A stretch of DNA of 64,000 nucleotides, from contig JAWKLR010000005.1 in assembly GCA_041392625.1 (NCBI GenBank), positions 162,863 to 226,862 on the forward strand, read 5' to 3'. Both the position numbers and the translations under genes were made by a program. A model generated the notes under the pieces. The model ran no database searches. It was given only the letters and a program-made list of their open reading frames with translations, and was not told the DNA's origin. Shown piece by piece: positions 1 through 8,740 of this stretch. Source of the DNA: M3007 sp041392625 (GTDB lineage: Bacteria > Bacteroidota > Bacteroidia > Chitinophagales > Saprospiraceae). Within the stretch, counting starts at the first letter, position 1. Each line of letters begins with the position of its first letter.

Positions 1-101
1 GTACACTTTTGGATAGTATATACCTGTTGTTGAAAAACAGACAAAGACTCGAATCTACATGCTTCAAATACCCTATTTCACCCTTTAGTTAAGAACATAT
101 T

Positions 102-1676
102 ATGAACACCTCTCGCTTCTTTTGGATCCTTTTTCTTTTTAGCAGCCTTTCCTTACAAGGGCAAAACTATGAGAAATGGGAATTGGGATTGCTCGGTGGC
201 GTCTCCCAAAGCCAGGATGATATGAACGATTTTGCCCTGCACGAAAACAATCCTGCCGGAGCAATTTTTGTTCGCTATCACATCAATCCCAATCTTGGCT
301 TTCGGGCCAATGTGCTGTATGGTAAACTCACCAGCAGCGATGCCAATTACGACGATCGTGCAAAACGCGGCTTTTCGTTCAGTTCACCTGTAACGGAATT
401 TTCCTTCCTTTTTGAACACGACGTATTTGGCCATCTGCGGTATAAAAATGCCCACGACGGCAGCTTTAAGCGGATTTTTTCGCCCTATGCTTTTGCCGGT
501 TTTGCATACGCTATCACCAACCCCGAAACCAATTACAACGAAAGCAGCCAAAATGCTCAAAAACTGGCACTGATTGAATTGGACAAGGCCCAAAACACTT
601 CCAAATACCAGATTCCCGGCATTGTGGGGATAGGCTTCAAGCAAGACCTTTCCAAGCGCTGGTTACTCCAACTCGAAGCCGGCCTGCGCATTACCTGGAA
701 AGACCACCTCGATGGCGTTAGCCTTTCAGGAAATCCGAATAAAAACGATACCTATACCTTTCTGGGCCTTGGCCTTGCCTACCGGTTTGCTACCGATCCG
801 GACTCCGACCTGGATGGCATTCCGGATAAAGACGATGCCTGTCCAAACGAAGCAGGATCTCCTAATTTCCAGGGCTGTCCCGACAACGATAACGACGGGA
901 TTCCGGATAAAGATGACGCGTGCCCGTACGCCAAAGGCCCCGCTGAGTTGAACGGCTGCCCGGATATTGATGGCGATGGAATCGCCGACAGCGAAGATCT
1001 GTGCCCAACCCTTGCAGGCCCCGCTGAAACCAAAGGGTGCCCCGATGCCGACGGCGATGGTATTCAGGATAAAAAAGACGGCTGTCCGAATGAGCCCGGC
1101 CCGGCCAGCAACCGCGGCTGTCCGCTGCCACCCGACACCGATGGAGACGGGATTTACGATGCCGACGATGCCTGCCCGGACCAAGCCGGTTTGGCCAAAT
1201 TCAAGGGCTGTCCGGATACCGACGGCGATGGCATCCAGGATAAAGAAGATAAATGCCCGAATGAACCAGGTGTGTTCAAATACAATGGTTGTCCCGCACC
1301 AAAAGAAGTAAGCGTTGAGGATAAAAAAGTGCTGGAAGCAGCCCGCTACGGTGTTCAGTTCGACAGTGGTAAGGCTTCATTCAAAGCCGGTTCTACCGCT
1401 ATACTCGACAAAGTAGCCGACATCATGAAACGTTATCCGCAATACGAGCTGACCATCAGCGGATATACCGATAGCCAGGGCTCCGATGCAACCAACCTCA
1501 GCCTGTCGAAAAAACGGGCTGAAGCCTGCTACAATTACCTGATTGGAAAAGAAATTTCAGCAGAGCGCATGAGTCACAATGGATACGGTGAAATCAAGCC
1601 TGTCGCCAGCAATTATACAGCAGAAGGTCGGGCTAAAAACCGCCGCGTGGAGTTTGAATTGACACCGAAGAAATAA
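102..1676 (+). CDS. OmpA family outer-membrane protein with TSP type-3 repeats
   Basis: A 524-residue envelope protein expected to link the outer membrane to peptidoglycan. A signal peptide (residues 1-20, ending SLQGQ) is followed by a β-barrel-like N-terminal domain to about residue 228. Next come six Asp-rich thrombospondin type-3 repeats (about 230-400), each of the form DxDGIxDxxDxCP...GCP, a calcium-binding pattern. The C-terminal OmpA domain (about 415-522) contains the peptidoglycan-binding segment TISGYTDSQGSDATNLSLSK and the conserved end NRRVEFEL. The order barrel-TSP3-OmpA is typical of Bacteroidota. The gene stands alone and converges on the sensor kinase at 1787, with a bidirectional terminator between them. 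Family and architecture are clear; what the barrel transports, if anything, is unknown. Confidence 0.93.
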   Translation: MNTSRFFWILFLFSSLSLQGQNYEKWELGLLGGVSQSQDDMNDFALHENNPAGAIFVRYHINPNLGFRANVLYGKLTSSDANYDDRAKRGFSFSSPVTEFSFLFEHDVFGHLRYKNAHDGSFKRIFSPYAFAGFAYAITNPETNYNESSQNAQKLALIELDKAQNTSKYQIPGIVGIGFKQDLSKRWLLQLEAGLRITWKDHLDGVSLSGNPNKNDTYTFLGLGLAYRFATDPDSDLDGIPDKDDACPNEAGSPNFQGCPDNDNDGIPDKDDACPYAKGPAELNGCPDIDGDGIADSEDLCPTLAGPAETKGCPDADGDGIQDKKDGCPNEPGPASNRGCPLPPDTDGDGIYDADDACPDQAGLAKFKGCPDTDGDGIQDKEDKCPNEPGVFKYNGCPAPKEVSVEDKKVLEAARYGVQFDSGKASFKAGSTAILDKVADIMKRYPQYELTISGYTDSQGSDATNLSLSKKRAEACYNYLIGKEISAERMSHNGYGEIKPVASNYTAEGRAKNRRVEFELTPKK

Positions 1677-1729
1677 ACGCGAATAGTAAGAGCGTTTGTG
1701 CAGCAAACCAAATAGCACCAGGCTCTAAA

Positions 1730-1770
1730 AAGAAAACCCGGGTTGCCGCAACGGTAATCCGGGTTTTCTT
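1730..1770. terminator. Bidirectional intrinsic terminator
   Basis: Inverted repeat AAGAAAACCCGG / CCGGGTTTTCTT with a 17-nt spacer between two convergent genes (ompA-like ending 1676, kinase ending 1787). A-rich and T-rich flanks sit on both sides, so it can serve both strands. Confidence 0.8.
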
Positions 1771-1786
1771 TTGGTATTGAGCCAAA

Positions 1787-3274
1787 CTACTCGCTTTGCC
1801 GGAGCGGGAAGGTCAGGCTGAAACTGCTGCCTTTACCCAGTTCGCTTTTTACATCCACCATGCCTTTGTGGGCGGTCATGATGGCTTTTACATAGCTAAG
1901 TCCGAGTCCAAAGCCCTTCACGTCGTGAATGTTGCCGGTATGCACCCGGTAGAACTTGTCGAAAATATGTTTCCGGGCTTCTTTGGTCATACCGATTCCA
2001 TGATCCTGGACCGTTACTTCGACCCCAATAGGAACATCCCGGGTGTGGATGACAATATCCGGTTTTTGCGGACTGTATTTATTGGCATTATCCAGCAGAT
2101 TGTGGATGATGCTGGCAATGTGGGTGGCGTCTCCTTCAATCACAGGCCGGGTCGCTTGCAGGTTAGTACTCAGGGTGCCCTCCCGTTGTTCAATTTGAAG
2201 TCCGAAATTATCCACCGTCTGAGAAATCAGTTCATGGAGGTTGATTTCACCCAGTTTCAACTGAAAATCTTTTTTATCAATCAAGGCCATTTGAAGTACC
2301 CGCTCTACCTGACTGTTCATCCGGCGGTTTTCCTGTCGGATAATGTCAACAAATCGCTTGATCTTATCCGGCTTGTCCACAATCATGGGGCTGGAGATGC
2401 TGTCTGCAGCGAGGGATATGGTAGCGATTGGAGTCTTAAACTCGTGGGTCATGTTGTTGATAAAATCCGTTTTCATTTCGGATAGTTTTTTCTGTCGGTA
2501 AATGACCTGGATGGTATAGAAAAAGCAGAACAAAATGATTCCGGTAAAAACAATAGACAGCAACAGGGTTTTCCAAACGGGCCCAAGTACCAGACTGGTA
2601 CGATTCGGGAAATACAGGGAGAGGTAACCCGGTGATTCGATGTCTTGCTGAAACAAAGCCACCCGATATGGGGAGTTGAACAGGTTGGATGCGCCCCCTT
2701 GTACCATTTGGGTGCTGTTGTCGAGCACCACGTAATGGTCGTTTGTAACAACAAAACTATTGCGGGCTTTGGAGTACACCCCGTATTGGTAGAGGGAACT
2801 GATTCCCCGGTTGGAAAGTTCGTTTTTGATGGAATTTCCGAGGATGTCCAGCCGGATGCGCTCGGCGAGCGGCTTGGAGTCTACCAGTTGGCGAACCTTC
2901 AGGTATTCCCACATATTCACATCGTCTTCAAAAGCCGGGCTGTTGGTACTCTGAGTGGGATTGGGCAGGTTTTTGCTTCGGGTTGATTTGCTTCGGCTGT
3001 ATCCGTTTTCAGGGAACTGCCCTCCGTCGAATACGCCCCCGCCGGATACACCTGATTTATTTTTTCTGGAAGATTCCAGGGCTTCCAGCACAGAGGCATT
3101 TTCGTAGTATTCCAGTTTGTCGGCCACCCGGTTGAGTGCGGCGTACACGTTTTTATCAAATTGCTCCTCGTTCAGACGGATGTTCCAACCAATCCAATAA
3201 ATCTGCAAACTGATCACACCGATCAGTGCCACACTCATCAATCCAATAATTAATCTTATGCGTTTTGCATCCAT
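1787..3274 (-). CDS. Membrane sensor histidine kinase, no adjacent response regulator
   Basis: A 495-residue two-component sensor. One transmembrane helix (about 8-30) starts a periplasmic sensor region rich in Ser/Asn, and a second helix (about 233-258) leads into the cytoplasm. The HisKA phospho-acceptor motif NMTHEFKTP lies near residue 280. The HATPase domain shows the N box (HNLLDNANKYS), G1 (DHGIGM) and G2 (GFGLGLSYVKA). All catalytic boxes are intact. In Bacteroidota such kinases usually sit beside an OmpR-type regulator. Here the downstream neighbour is convergent and the upstream neighbour is divergent, so it is an orphan kinase within this window. The partner and signal are unknown. 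Confidence 0.92.
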   Translation of the reverse strand: MDAKRIRLIIGLMSVALIGVISLQIYWIGWNIRLNEEQFDKNVYAALNRVADKLEYYENASVLEALESSRKNKSGVSGGGVFDGGQFPENGYSRSKSTRSKNLPNPTQSTNSPAFEDDVNMWEYLKVRQLVDSKPLAERIRLDILGNSIKNELSNRGISSLYQYGVYSKARNSFVVTNDHYVVLDNSTQMVQGGASNLFNSPYRVALFQQDIESPGYLSLYFPNRTSLVLGPVWKTLLLSIVFTGIILFCFFYTIQVIYRQKKLSEMKTDFINNMTHEFKTPIATISLAADSISSPMIVDKPDKIKRFVDIIRQENRRMNSQVERVLQMALIDKKDFQLKLGEINLHELISQTVDNFGLQIEQREGTLSTNLQATRPVIEGDATHIASIIHNLLDNANKYSPQKPDIVIHTRDVPIGVEVTVQDHGIGMTKEARKHIFDKFYRVHTGNIHDVKGFGLGLSYVKAIMTAHKGMVDVKSELGKGSSFSLTFPLRQSE

Positions 3275-3625
3275 ACGTACAGGGGCCGTCTATTTTGGAA
3301 GAGCCATAAAGGTAGTCCGGTTTTTTGATCGGTGTACCCGGTTTAACAAAGGTTTAAAAAGCAAATCCTTATTATTTGAATAAAATACTAGCGAATTTGA
3401 TGTGTTTTTTTGATGAAAATGAAACCCGGTTTCGACTTGCCAGAATCAAAAGTCCATAAATTAGACAACAATTTTTGCCGCCAGGGCGTTTTATTTTATA
3501 ACTGCAAGGGTTTCCCCCCTTTATTTTACCAGTAAGAACATTTCAACCTGCATTCGGGTTTGTTCGGCGTTTGTCGGCCTATTCGGATGCCCTCTAATCT
3601 TTTTTTTAACCTAAAATTTAATCGT
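3275..3625. other. Divergent intergenic region, no gene seen
   Basis: 351 bp of AT-rich sequence between the sensor kinase (minus) and the DUF4382 lipoprotein (plus). It must hold both promoters. No convincing TAnnTTTG/TTTG pair, RNA gene or conserved ORF was found. An in-frame extension of the lipoprotein ORF back to 3560 lacks a signal-peptide character and was not accepted. Confidence 0.5.
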
Positions 3626-4567
3626 ATGACTTTGAGTAAATTGAATGTAGCCCTGTGCTTTTTGGGGCTGTTTGGACTTTTTTCATCCTGTACCAAAGAG
3701 GATGACAGCAACCTGAAAGGCGCTGTACAATTTGAAATAACCGATGCCCCCATTGATGATGCCCGTGTGAAAAGTGCTGTTGTTACCATTTCTGAGGTCC
3801 GGATTGACGGTACCAAAGTAGATGGCTTCAACAAAACAACGGTGGATTTGCTGGCCTACCAAAATGGCAATACCAAGTTGCTTTTTGATTCGGAAATGGA
3901 GGCCAAATCCTACAACAATGTGACCCTGGTTCTGGATTTTGAAACCGACGCCAATGGCAATGCGCCCGGCTGTTATGTCGAAGAACAAGGCAATGGGGTA
4001 AAACACAAACTGGAATCCAGTACCAACGAGATAACACTGAACCAAGCCTTTACGGTGACTTCCTCTGGCGCCCGCTCCGTAATTGATTTCGACCTGCGTA
4101 AGTGCATCCGCGAAGAGCTGAATGGAAGCGATGATTTTGATTTTGTTTCCGAAACGGAGCTAAAGAGCGGAATTCGCATTGTGAATAAAAACCAGGCCGG
4201 AGTGATCATGGGTAAGTGTACCGATACTTTTTCCAGTTCGGATAAGTTGATCGTATATGCCTACAAAAAAGGCGAGTACAACCGGAATACAGAAATACAG
4301 GGACAGGGCGAAAGCCAACTGGAATTTGCAAATGCCGTAAGCAGTGCTGCGGTAGATGCCAATGGCAATTATTCTCTCCACTTCCTGGAGCCCGGAGATT
4401 ACGAACTGCATTTTTGTTCCTACGAAGAAAATAATGAAGGCAAAATGGAACTGAAAGGTACCCTTTTGCTGGATGTACTTACTGCAATTGACCTGGGTGC
4501 CATCAACGTAGATGCATCTGCATCCGTTACGGTGGATGTACTGGTAACCGGCTTGTTGCCGCTCTAA
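3626..4567 (+). CDS. DUF4382 domain lipoprotein
   Basis: A 313-residue predicted lipoprotein. The start at 3626 was chosen because it begins a typical lipoprotein signal peptide (MTLSKLNVALCFLGLFG) with lipobox FSSC, Cys at about residue 22. The longer reading frame from 3560 would bury it. The segment just after the signal, VQFEITDAPIDDARVKSAVV followed by TISEVRIDG, is the DUF4382 signature (a β-sandwich domain found in Bacteroidota surface lipoproteins). The C-terminal third, with a GKCTD...YxLHFLEPGDYELHF pattern, resembles a carboxypeptidase-regulatory-like β-sandwich. It ends in a strong terminator. The family has no established biochemical function. Confidence 0.85.
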   Translation: MTLSKLNVALCFLGLFGLFSSCTKEDDSNLKGAVQFEITDAPIDDARVKSAVVTISEVRIDGTKVDGFNKTTVDLLAYQNGNTKLLFDSEMEAKSYNNVTLVLDFETDANGNAPGCYVEEQGNGVKHKLESSTNEITLNQAFTVTSSGARSVIDFDLRKCIREELNGSDDFDFVSETELKSGIRIVNKNQAGVIMGKCTDTFSSSDKLIVYAYKKGEYNRNTEIQGQGESQLEFANAVSSAAVDANGNYSLHFLEPGDYELHFCSYEENNEGKMELKGTLLLDVLTAIDLGAINVDASASVTVDVLVTGLLPL

Positions 4568-4603
4568 CAGGGATTCGATACTGGTGAATGCAGTAAGTAA
4601 TAG

Positions 4604-4637
4604 CAGCGCCCCCGTTTCAATTGAGACGGGGGCGCTG
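4604..4637. terminator. Strong intrinsic terminator
   Basis: A 17-bp stem (CAGCGCCCCCGTTTCAA with one G-T pair in its partner) with essentially no loop, followed on the plus strand by T7. It terminates the DUF4382 lipoprotein. The stop codon of the minus-strand flavoprotein remnant lies inside the stem. Confidence 0.85.
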
Positions 4638-5113
4638 TTTTTTATCCGGGATGTAAATCAGTCGCGTTTTATTCGTTTTTGATATACATACCATATCCCC
4701 CCACAAATAGGTATTTTCCTTTGTAGCCTTTTTGGTTACTTTCTGTTTCATTCTCCGGTTAAGTCGACGGGTTTCGTGCTCGGTTGCTTTTCTTCGAATC
4801 CCAAGTTCTCCGTAAAGTTTGATGGCTGGGCTAGATGAAAACCACCCTCTGAAAAGCGCTTTTATCCAAAACAAACGATTGCTATTTACACCAAGAAGGC
4901 ACACATTTGGATTTGCTTGTTGACTTAATGGCAATTTGGATGGAAATTTTTCAAAATAAAATCCCGTCTGGTCGTCATTCAAAAACAAGGAACCGATGGG
5001 CGTTACCGTTGGGTTGTTCTTACGGTCAACAGAGGCAATTGCAACATGAAAATTGAACTAAAAACTCCGGTTGAAATGCTGCCGGATTTATCCCAATTGG
5101 TTTTTATATCCAT
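4617..5113 (-). pseudogene. Broken pyridoxamine 5'-phosphate oxidase-like flavoprotein
   Basis: Translating across frames gives a protein of the FMN-binding PNPOx-like family. It starts MDIKTNWDK at 5113, then continues after a shift with IRQHFNRS and FHVAIASVDRKNNPTVTPIG. From about 4988 it runs uninterrupted: SLFLNDDQTGFYFEKF, then PAIKLYGELGIRRKATEHE and YLWGDM. This run matches the usual core and C-terminal order of the family (beta-barrel TPIGSL motif, FEKF, LWGDM). At least one single-base deletion (in the AAA run after WDK) and an in-frame TAG near SF break the 5' part. It is followed by a terminator and preceded by a broken GNAT gene on the same strand. Either a decayed gene or a sequencing artefact. 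Confidence 0.62.
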
Positions 5114-5150
5114 GGTAAGCAGATTTTTTTATTAAAATTCGAGAGTCCGT

Positions 5151-5564
5151 TTATTCGTTTTTGATATACATACCCTTGGACTCCGGCAGGGTATCCTTAA
5201 ACCCGAACTGCTCGTACAGATAGGATGCATTTCCGTCGGCTATCAGACTGGTATAGCAGGATGCGGGCAACTGATTTTTTATAAAATTGGTGATGCGTTG
5301 CATGATCAACTTGCCGAGCCCTTTACCCTGATATTCGGCAGCACACAGATATCGACCACCTTCGGCAAAAGCACACCGTCACGGACACCAGCCCCATTCC
5401 AATGATCCGGTCATCCCTTTCTCTTCAGTAACAAGGAATAGAGCGAGTTAACCCGATTTCGCAGGTTTATTCAAGTTTTTGCCGAAAGGCCGCAGGCCAC
5501 CCGCAACGCCTGGTAGGGTTTGTGGAGGAATGGGTTCCTTTTCAAGTAGCAAGATGGTGTTCAT
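5151..5564 (-). pseudogene. Broken GNAT-family N-acetyltransferase
   Basis: The start MNTILLLEKEPIPPQT at 5564 and the end at 5151 are both intact, but the middle is shifted at least twice. The C-terminal half reads cleanly: the acetyl-CoA motif EYQGKGLGKLIMQRI, then ADGNASYLYEQFGFKDT and the end GMYIKNE. This order (QxxGxG/A loop, then the YEQFGF strand) defines the GNAT fold. The ATG overlaps the TGA of the upstream secreted-protein remnant by ATGA, so the two were once translationally coupled. Substrate unknown. Frameshifts are single-base, so assembly error remains possible. Confidence 0.7.
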
Positions 5565-6555
5565 TTCAACGCGTTTAGTGTGCCATCAGTTTGAGCACTG
5601 TACCCACAATCGCTTTCAATTTGAACAAGCAGGATTTGGGGTGTGACGTCGCCGGGATAAAAACTCAAGTTCCCGGGTAAATCCAATTTACCCATCAAAT
5701 CATAGACCGTGCAGGATTGAAACGAATCGGAGTCGCTAGTGATTTGACAGCCCATTGGCTGGAACGACATTAAAGTTACAGGCCGACGTTGAAGCAAATT
5801 GATCCAGGGAAGAAACGCTGGCCGGTGGTAAAAACTGCACACTGAAGTTCCTCGGGGAATGGCGGCCGTAAAACTCCGCAATTTTCACCGTCATCGTATG
5901 ATATAGTAGGGTTGGTATGATCGCCAAAAGCAGGCCCCCTTCGCTGATGTCGTTGTTGTTTATGGATACTCCAGGGACCGTAAATTTTGTCGGTTGGGTC
6001 CTGTTGTCAAAACTAAACCTTGTCCCGGAAAGTAATACGAACAGTTGTCCAGGTCAATGGGCCCGAAGCGGACTTCGATTTTCCCGTTTTCATAAAACCA
6101 GGTTTGAAAATTGATGACGTGATTTGTCCCATTTTCGTCGTACTCATCGGAGACATACACGTTGCAGTATTCAACTACCAGATTTATCCTGCTCGTTCGC
6201 TGTGCATAGCGGATTTGATGTTAAAATAGCGTCTGTAGGTTCTGCAATGGTGCATCTGCCGCCAAACAAAACAGGTTATACAAATCTTTTAAATAGGAAA
6301 GCGCCTCTACACCGTCGGAATCCATAATAACAGAAGAATGTTTCTCCATAAAATGGAAAATTAAATCCAGCCAAAATCGAATTTTTTCCCACCAGTATGG
6401 ATTCTCTCCATCCATTACGGTTTCAAGGGTTGCCGAGTTGTAATTTTCAAGGGGGTATAGGTAGATTGAACGTGGTGAATCGAATACGATTGGGCCGAAG
6501 CAATTGTGGCAAAAAAAAAATGCAAGAAGGAGAAAAGGTGGTAAATTTTTTTCAT
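5561..6555 (-). pseudogene. Broken secreted protein with probable T9SS sorting domain
   Basis: Begins at 6555 with a good signal peptide (MKKIYHLFSFLHFFFATIAS, cleavage after AQ). It shifts frame after about 40 residues and continues as MDGENPYWWEKIRFWLDLIF, later VYVSDEYDENGTNHVINFQT and WFYENGKIEVRFGP, then FYGRHSPRNFSVQFLPP. The last 60 residues (VYDLMGKL...PQILLVQI) resemble a type-A T9SS C-terminal sorting domain, in which a VxDxxGK strand is followed by a final hydrophobic strand. I do not recognise the mature domain. At least four frame changes. It shares an ATGA junction with the acetyltransferase remnant downstream. Confidence 0.55.
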
Positions 6556-6948
6556 GTTAAGTATCAGGTTGTTTTAGAGAAATACATTGAAGCTGTTCTG
6601 ATATAGAGACAAATATAGCTTTATTTTGAGGAGGTCGATGCGGGATACAATGTATCTCAAATACACTCAGGACCTTTTATTTTCAACCTGAATCCACATT
6701 TCTTTAGTACGTTTACTGAGAGGAACATGTAGGTTGTAACTTATAATTGATAATAAATTATCTTGTAATATTATCATGCCAGTTTCTACTTCTTAGGAAG
6801 ACATTTGAGAGAGAAAAAGTGATCTTGACATTCTTTTTAGTAGCCAACTGGAGCCCAAGGTTTCCCATAAACACACGTTTTCTCTGTCCATCAGGGCTAT
6901 AATAAATAAACCTCCTAGAAACAAGGTTCGGCCTTTTTTTCTTTTCTT
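6556..6948. other. AT-rich intergenic sequence, nothing recognised
   Basis: 393 bp between two minus-strand gene remnants. No ORF with family character, no repeat of the types found elsewhere in the window, and no RNA-like hairpin was noticed. Confidence 0.4.
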
Positions 6949-7467
6949 TTACAAATTTAGACTTACATACGGCGCGTCGGTTAAATTGATGTCATAGTCT
7001 ATTTCATCGCGGAATAAAAAATATTGAGCAAGTAAGCCAGATCCTCCACCATAATAGCCCCATGTTTTTGTGCTTAAATACCCAAGCGCGACACCAACGT
7101 TGGTGCTGGTTTTCCAAGGTTAATTGCACTATAAAAGAAGCATATCTTTGCTGGAAATTACTATTATTAAACGGTATTGCATAAAACGCACCGACAATTG
7201 CGGTAGGCGTTCCTGGCTTTAATAATATTGTATTTTGCTGAGAGGTTGTGAACCCATTTGCTTCTGTATACTGTGCTGCATACCCGGCACCAGCTTTAGC
7301 CTATCCAATGGAGAGAAGTGTGAGCGCCATGGTTATACAAAACATTCCCATTGTCCAGGTATACTTCACTCCTTGAACGTCTCACTACTTGTCAAATAAT
7401 GAAACACAGGTGCGGGTTGGGCAAATGAGAAAAATGGAAAAACATGAAAGGGGATCAGGTATTTCAT
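6949..7467 (-). pseudogene. Remnant of a small secreted protein
   Basis: Starts at 7467 with a signal-like segment (MKYLIPFHVFPFFSFAQPAP). Further in-order pieces lie in other frames: KAGAGYAAQYTEANGFTTSQ, then GTPTAIVGAFYAIPFNNSNF, and finally GYLSTKTWGYYGGGSGLLAQ with DEIDYDINLTDAPYVSLNL before the TAA at 6949. The alternating pattern with many Gly, Tyr and Asn suggests a small β-barrel or other secreted β protein of about 170 residues. I do not recognise the family. Several frameshifts and one internal stop. Confidence 0.4.
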
Positions 7468-8216
7468 GTGGAAAATATTGGAAACTGGGTAGTTTAGAGA
7501 TATCTTTAACAAGATGGGTTTTGGTGTGAAAACAAATATACTTCTATTTAGAATGAATGGGCAATCGCCTTTTAAAGTAAATTGCCAATCGGAGTTCATC
7601 TGGTATATTATGATGGAGTACCTCATACTATTTGGGTTTGTAAATTTTTTAATGTGGCTTATTGCCCGATTTTGCGATCGATCATGGTGAATCCGCTTTT
7701 GGTTCCGTATCCTGGTTTTCTGGGATACTGGTATTTGCTTGTGTTGCCAGTGCATTGGTATTGAGTTTGTGGCTGGGTTGGTCGATTCGAATTGTTGGCG
7801 GACGGTGGATTGTGTGGCTACAGTAAACTTGTTGTTTTTGTGGTACCCGATTTATCGTATATTCACCGGAGGAATGGATTCAAAAACTGGCTCAAAGTGG
7901 CAGTTGGGTGTACGGAGTTTTTAGCTCCCTTGCACGCTCATTCCACATTTCTACCCCATGCTTCTTTGCTTTCATCCCATTAAACCCCATTGTGTGGACT
8001 GAGCAAAAAAATCCTGTTTGAAGATGCCGGTTTTGGTATTTGAGCGGGAACACAGCAAACATGCAATCTGGAGGCCGGTATGTGTACTGCTTGTTTAAAA
8101 AAGAACGTTTCTACGATAGAAAGATAAACGAATTCCTTTGTCCGGCTGCTGCTTGTGAGGAAAAAGCGTTTTATGAAAAATTGAAGGTGGAGTATGGGGT
8201 AAATAACTAAAACGGC
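7468..8216. other. Unassigned region, possible decayed plus-strand gene
   Basis: No intact gene. On the plus strand, hydrophobic pieces (PILRSIMVNPLLVPYPGFLG around 7670; FLAPLHAHSTFLPHASLLSS around 7920) are followed by a basic tail around 8070-8210 that ends KAFYEKLKVEYGVNN and a TAA at 8208. This could be the wreck of a membrane protein, but no family motif was recognised and the frame changes are too many to reconstruct. Confidence 0.25.
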
Positions 8217-8579
8217 CTAAAACGGCCGCTCCAAATCTGCTTTTCTATAGTCGTGATTCCGCGTAATAAAATTGCTGTTTTCCGGAGGGGTTTTCCCGAG
8301 GATTCCCGGGCCTGAAAACATGCGGCGGAGCAAGGCGAGTGGACTAAGCACAAACCAGAAAAGCAACCCGAGTAATAGCTGCCCGTTTACGGTGCCGAGG
8401 ATGGTTCCGAGTCCCAGCCAGAAACGCAGAAACAGCCTGCCAAAAGCCGGGTATATCCAGCCCAATAATCCGATGGCGAGTCCCAGTATTCCGAGGATGG
8501 GCTGGTGCAGCAGCCAGGATAACAACCCACAGCCAACAACAAAAACAGCCAGCGATCGATGTTGCGTTTGGGCCTGCAT
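8217..8579 (-). CDS. SxtJ-family membrane protein
   Basis: A 120-residue integral membrane protein. Three hydrophobic segments are visible: about 10-45, 55-65 and 65-85 (LLLGLLFWFVLSPLALLRRM). The stretch WLGLGTILGTVNGQLLLGLL followed by FW...SPLALLRRMF matches the SxtJ family. That family is named from the saxitoxin cluster, where a carbamoyltransferase (SxtI), SxtJ and the short SxtK occur together. The start ATG at 8579 overlaps the TGA of the DUF5989 gene by one base (TGATG); a TTG one codon upstream is less likely. It is the last gene of the four-gene operon. Molecular function unknown. Confidence 0.8.
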   Translation of the reverse strand: MQAQTQHRSLAVFVVGCGLLSWLLHQPILGILGLAIGLLGWIYPAFGRLFLRFWLGLGTILGTVNGQLLLGLLFWFVLSPLALLRRMFSGPGILGKTPPENSNFITRNHDYRKADLERPF

Positions 8580-8728
8580 CAAAAAAATGGATAAATGAAC
8601 GGGGCTAAGGCCGAGCCCTCACCAAATACAGCCAGGATGCCCAGGAGCAACAAGACGAGCACAATGGGAATCAGCCAGTATTTTTTTCGGGCCAGTAAAA
8701 ACGCCAGGATGTCTTTTAAGGATTCCAT
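8579..8728 (-). CDS. DUF5989 (SxtK-like) small membrane protein
   Basis: A 49-residue protein. It begins MESLKDILAFLLARKKYWLI and ends EGSALAPFIYPFF. One transmembrane helix (about 20-36, PIVLVLLLLGILAVF) is followed by the EGSALAPFIY signature of DUF5989. Its size and position between a carbamoyltransferase and SxtJ match SxtK-type proteins. An ATG nine bases upstream (8737) would add MLN. It lies 12 bp after the carbamoyltransferase stop and overlaps sxtJ by one base, so it is almost certainly co-transcribed. Function unknown. Confidence 0.82.
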   Translation of the reverse strand: MESLKDILAFLLARKKYWLIPIVLVLLLLGILAVFGEGSALAPFIYPFF

Positions 8729-8740
8729 ATTCAACATGCT

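Noticed and set aside
780..1310. Tandem DNA repeats as a possible repeat array
   Set aside because: They encode six thrombospondin type-3 protein repeats within the OmpA-like gene, with varied codons; not a CRISPR or mobile repeat.
3560..3625. Upstream in-frame start for the DUF4382 gene
   Set aside because: It would place 22 non-signal residues before a perfect lipoprotein signal peptide.
7366..7755. 129-codon minus-strand frame as one gene
   Set aside because: Only its last 33 residues look like a signal peptide; the upstream part has no family character. The remnant starting at 7467 was annotated instead.
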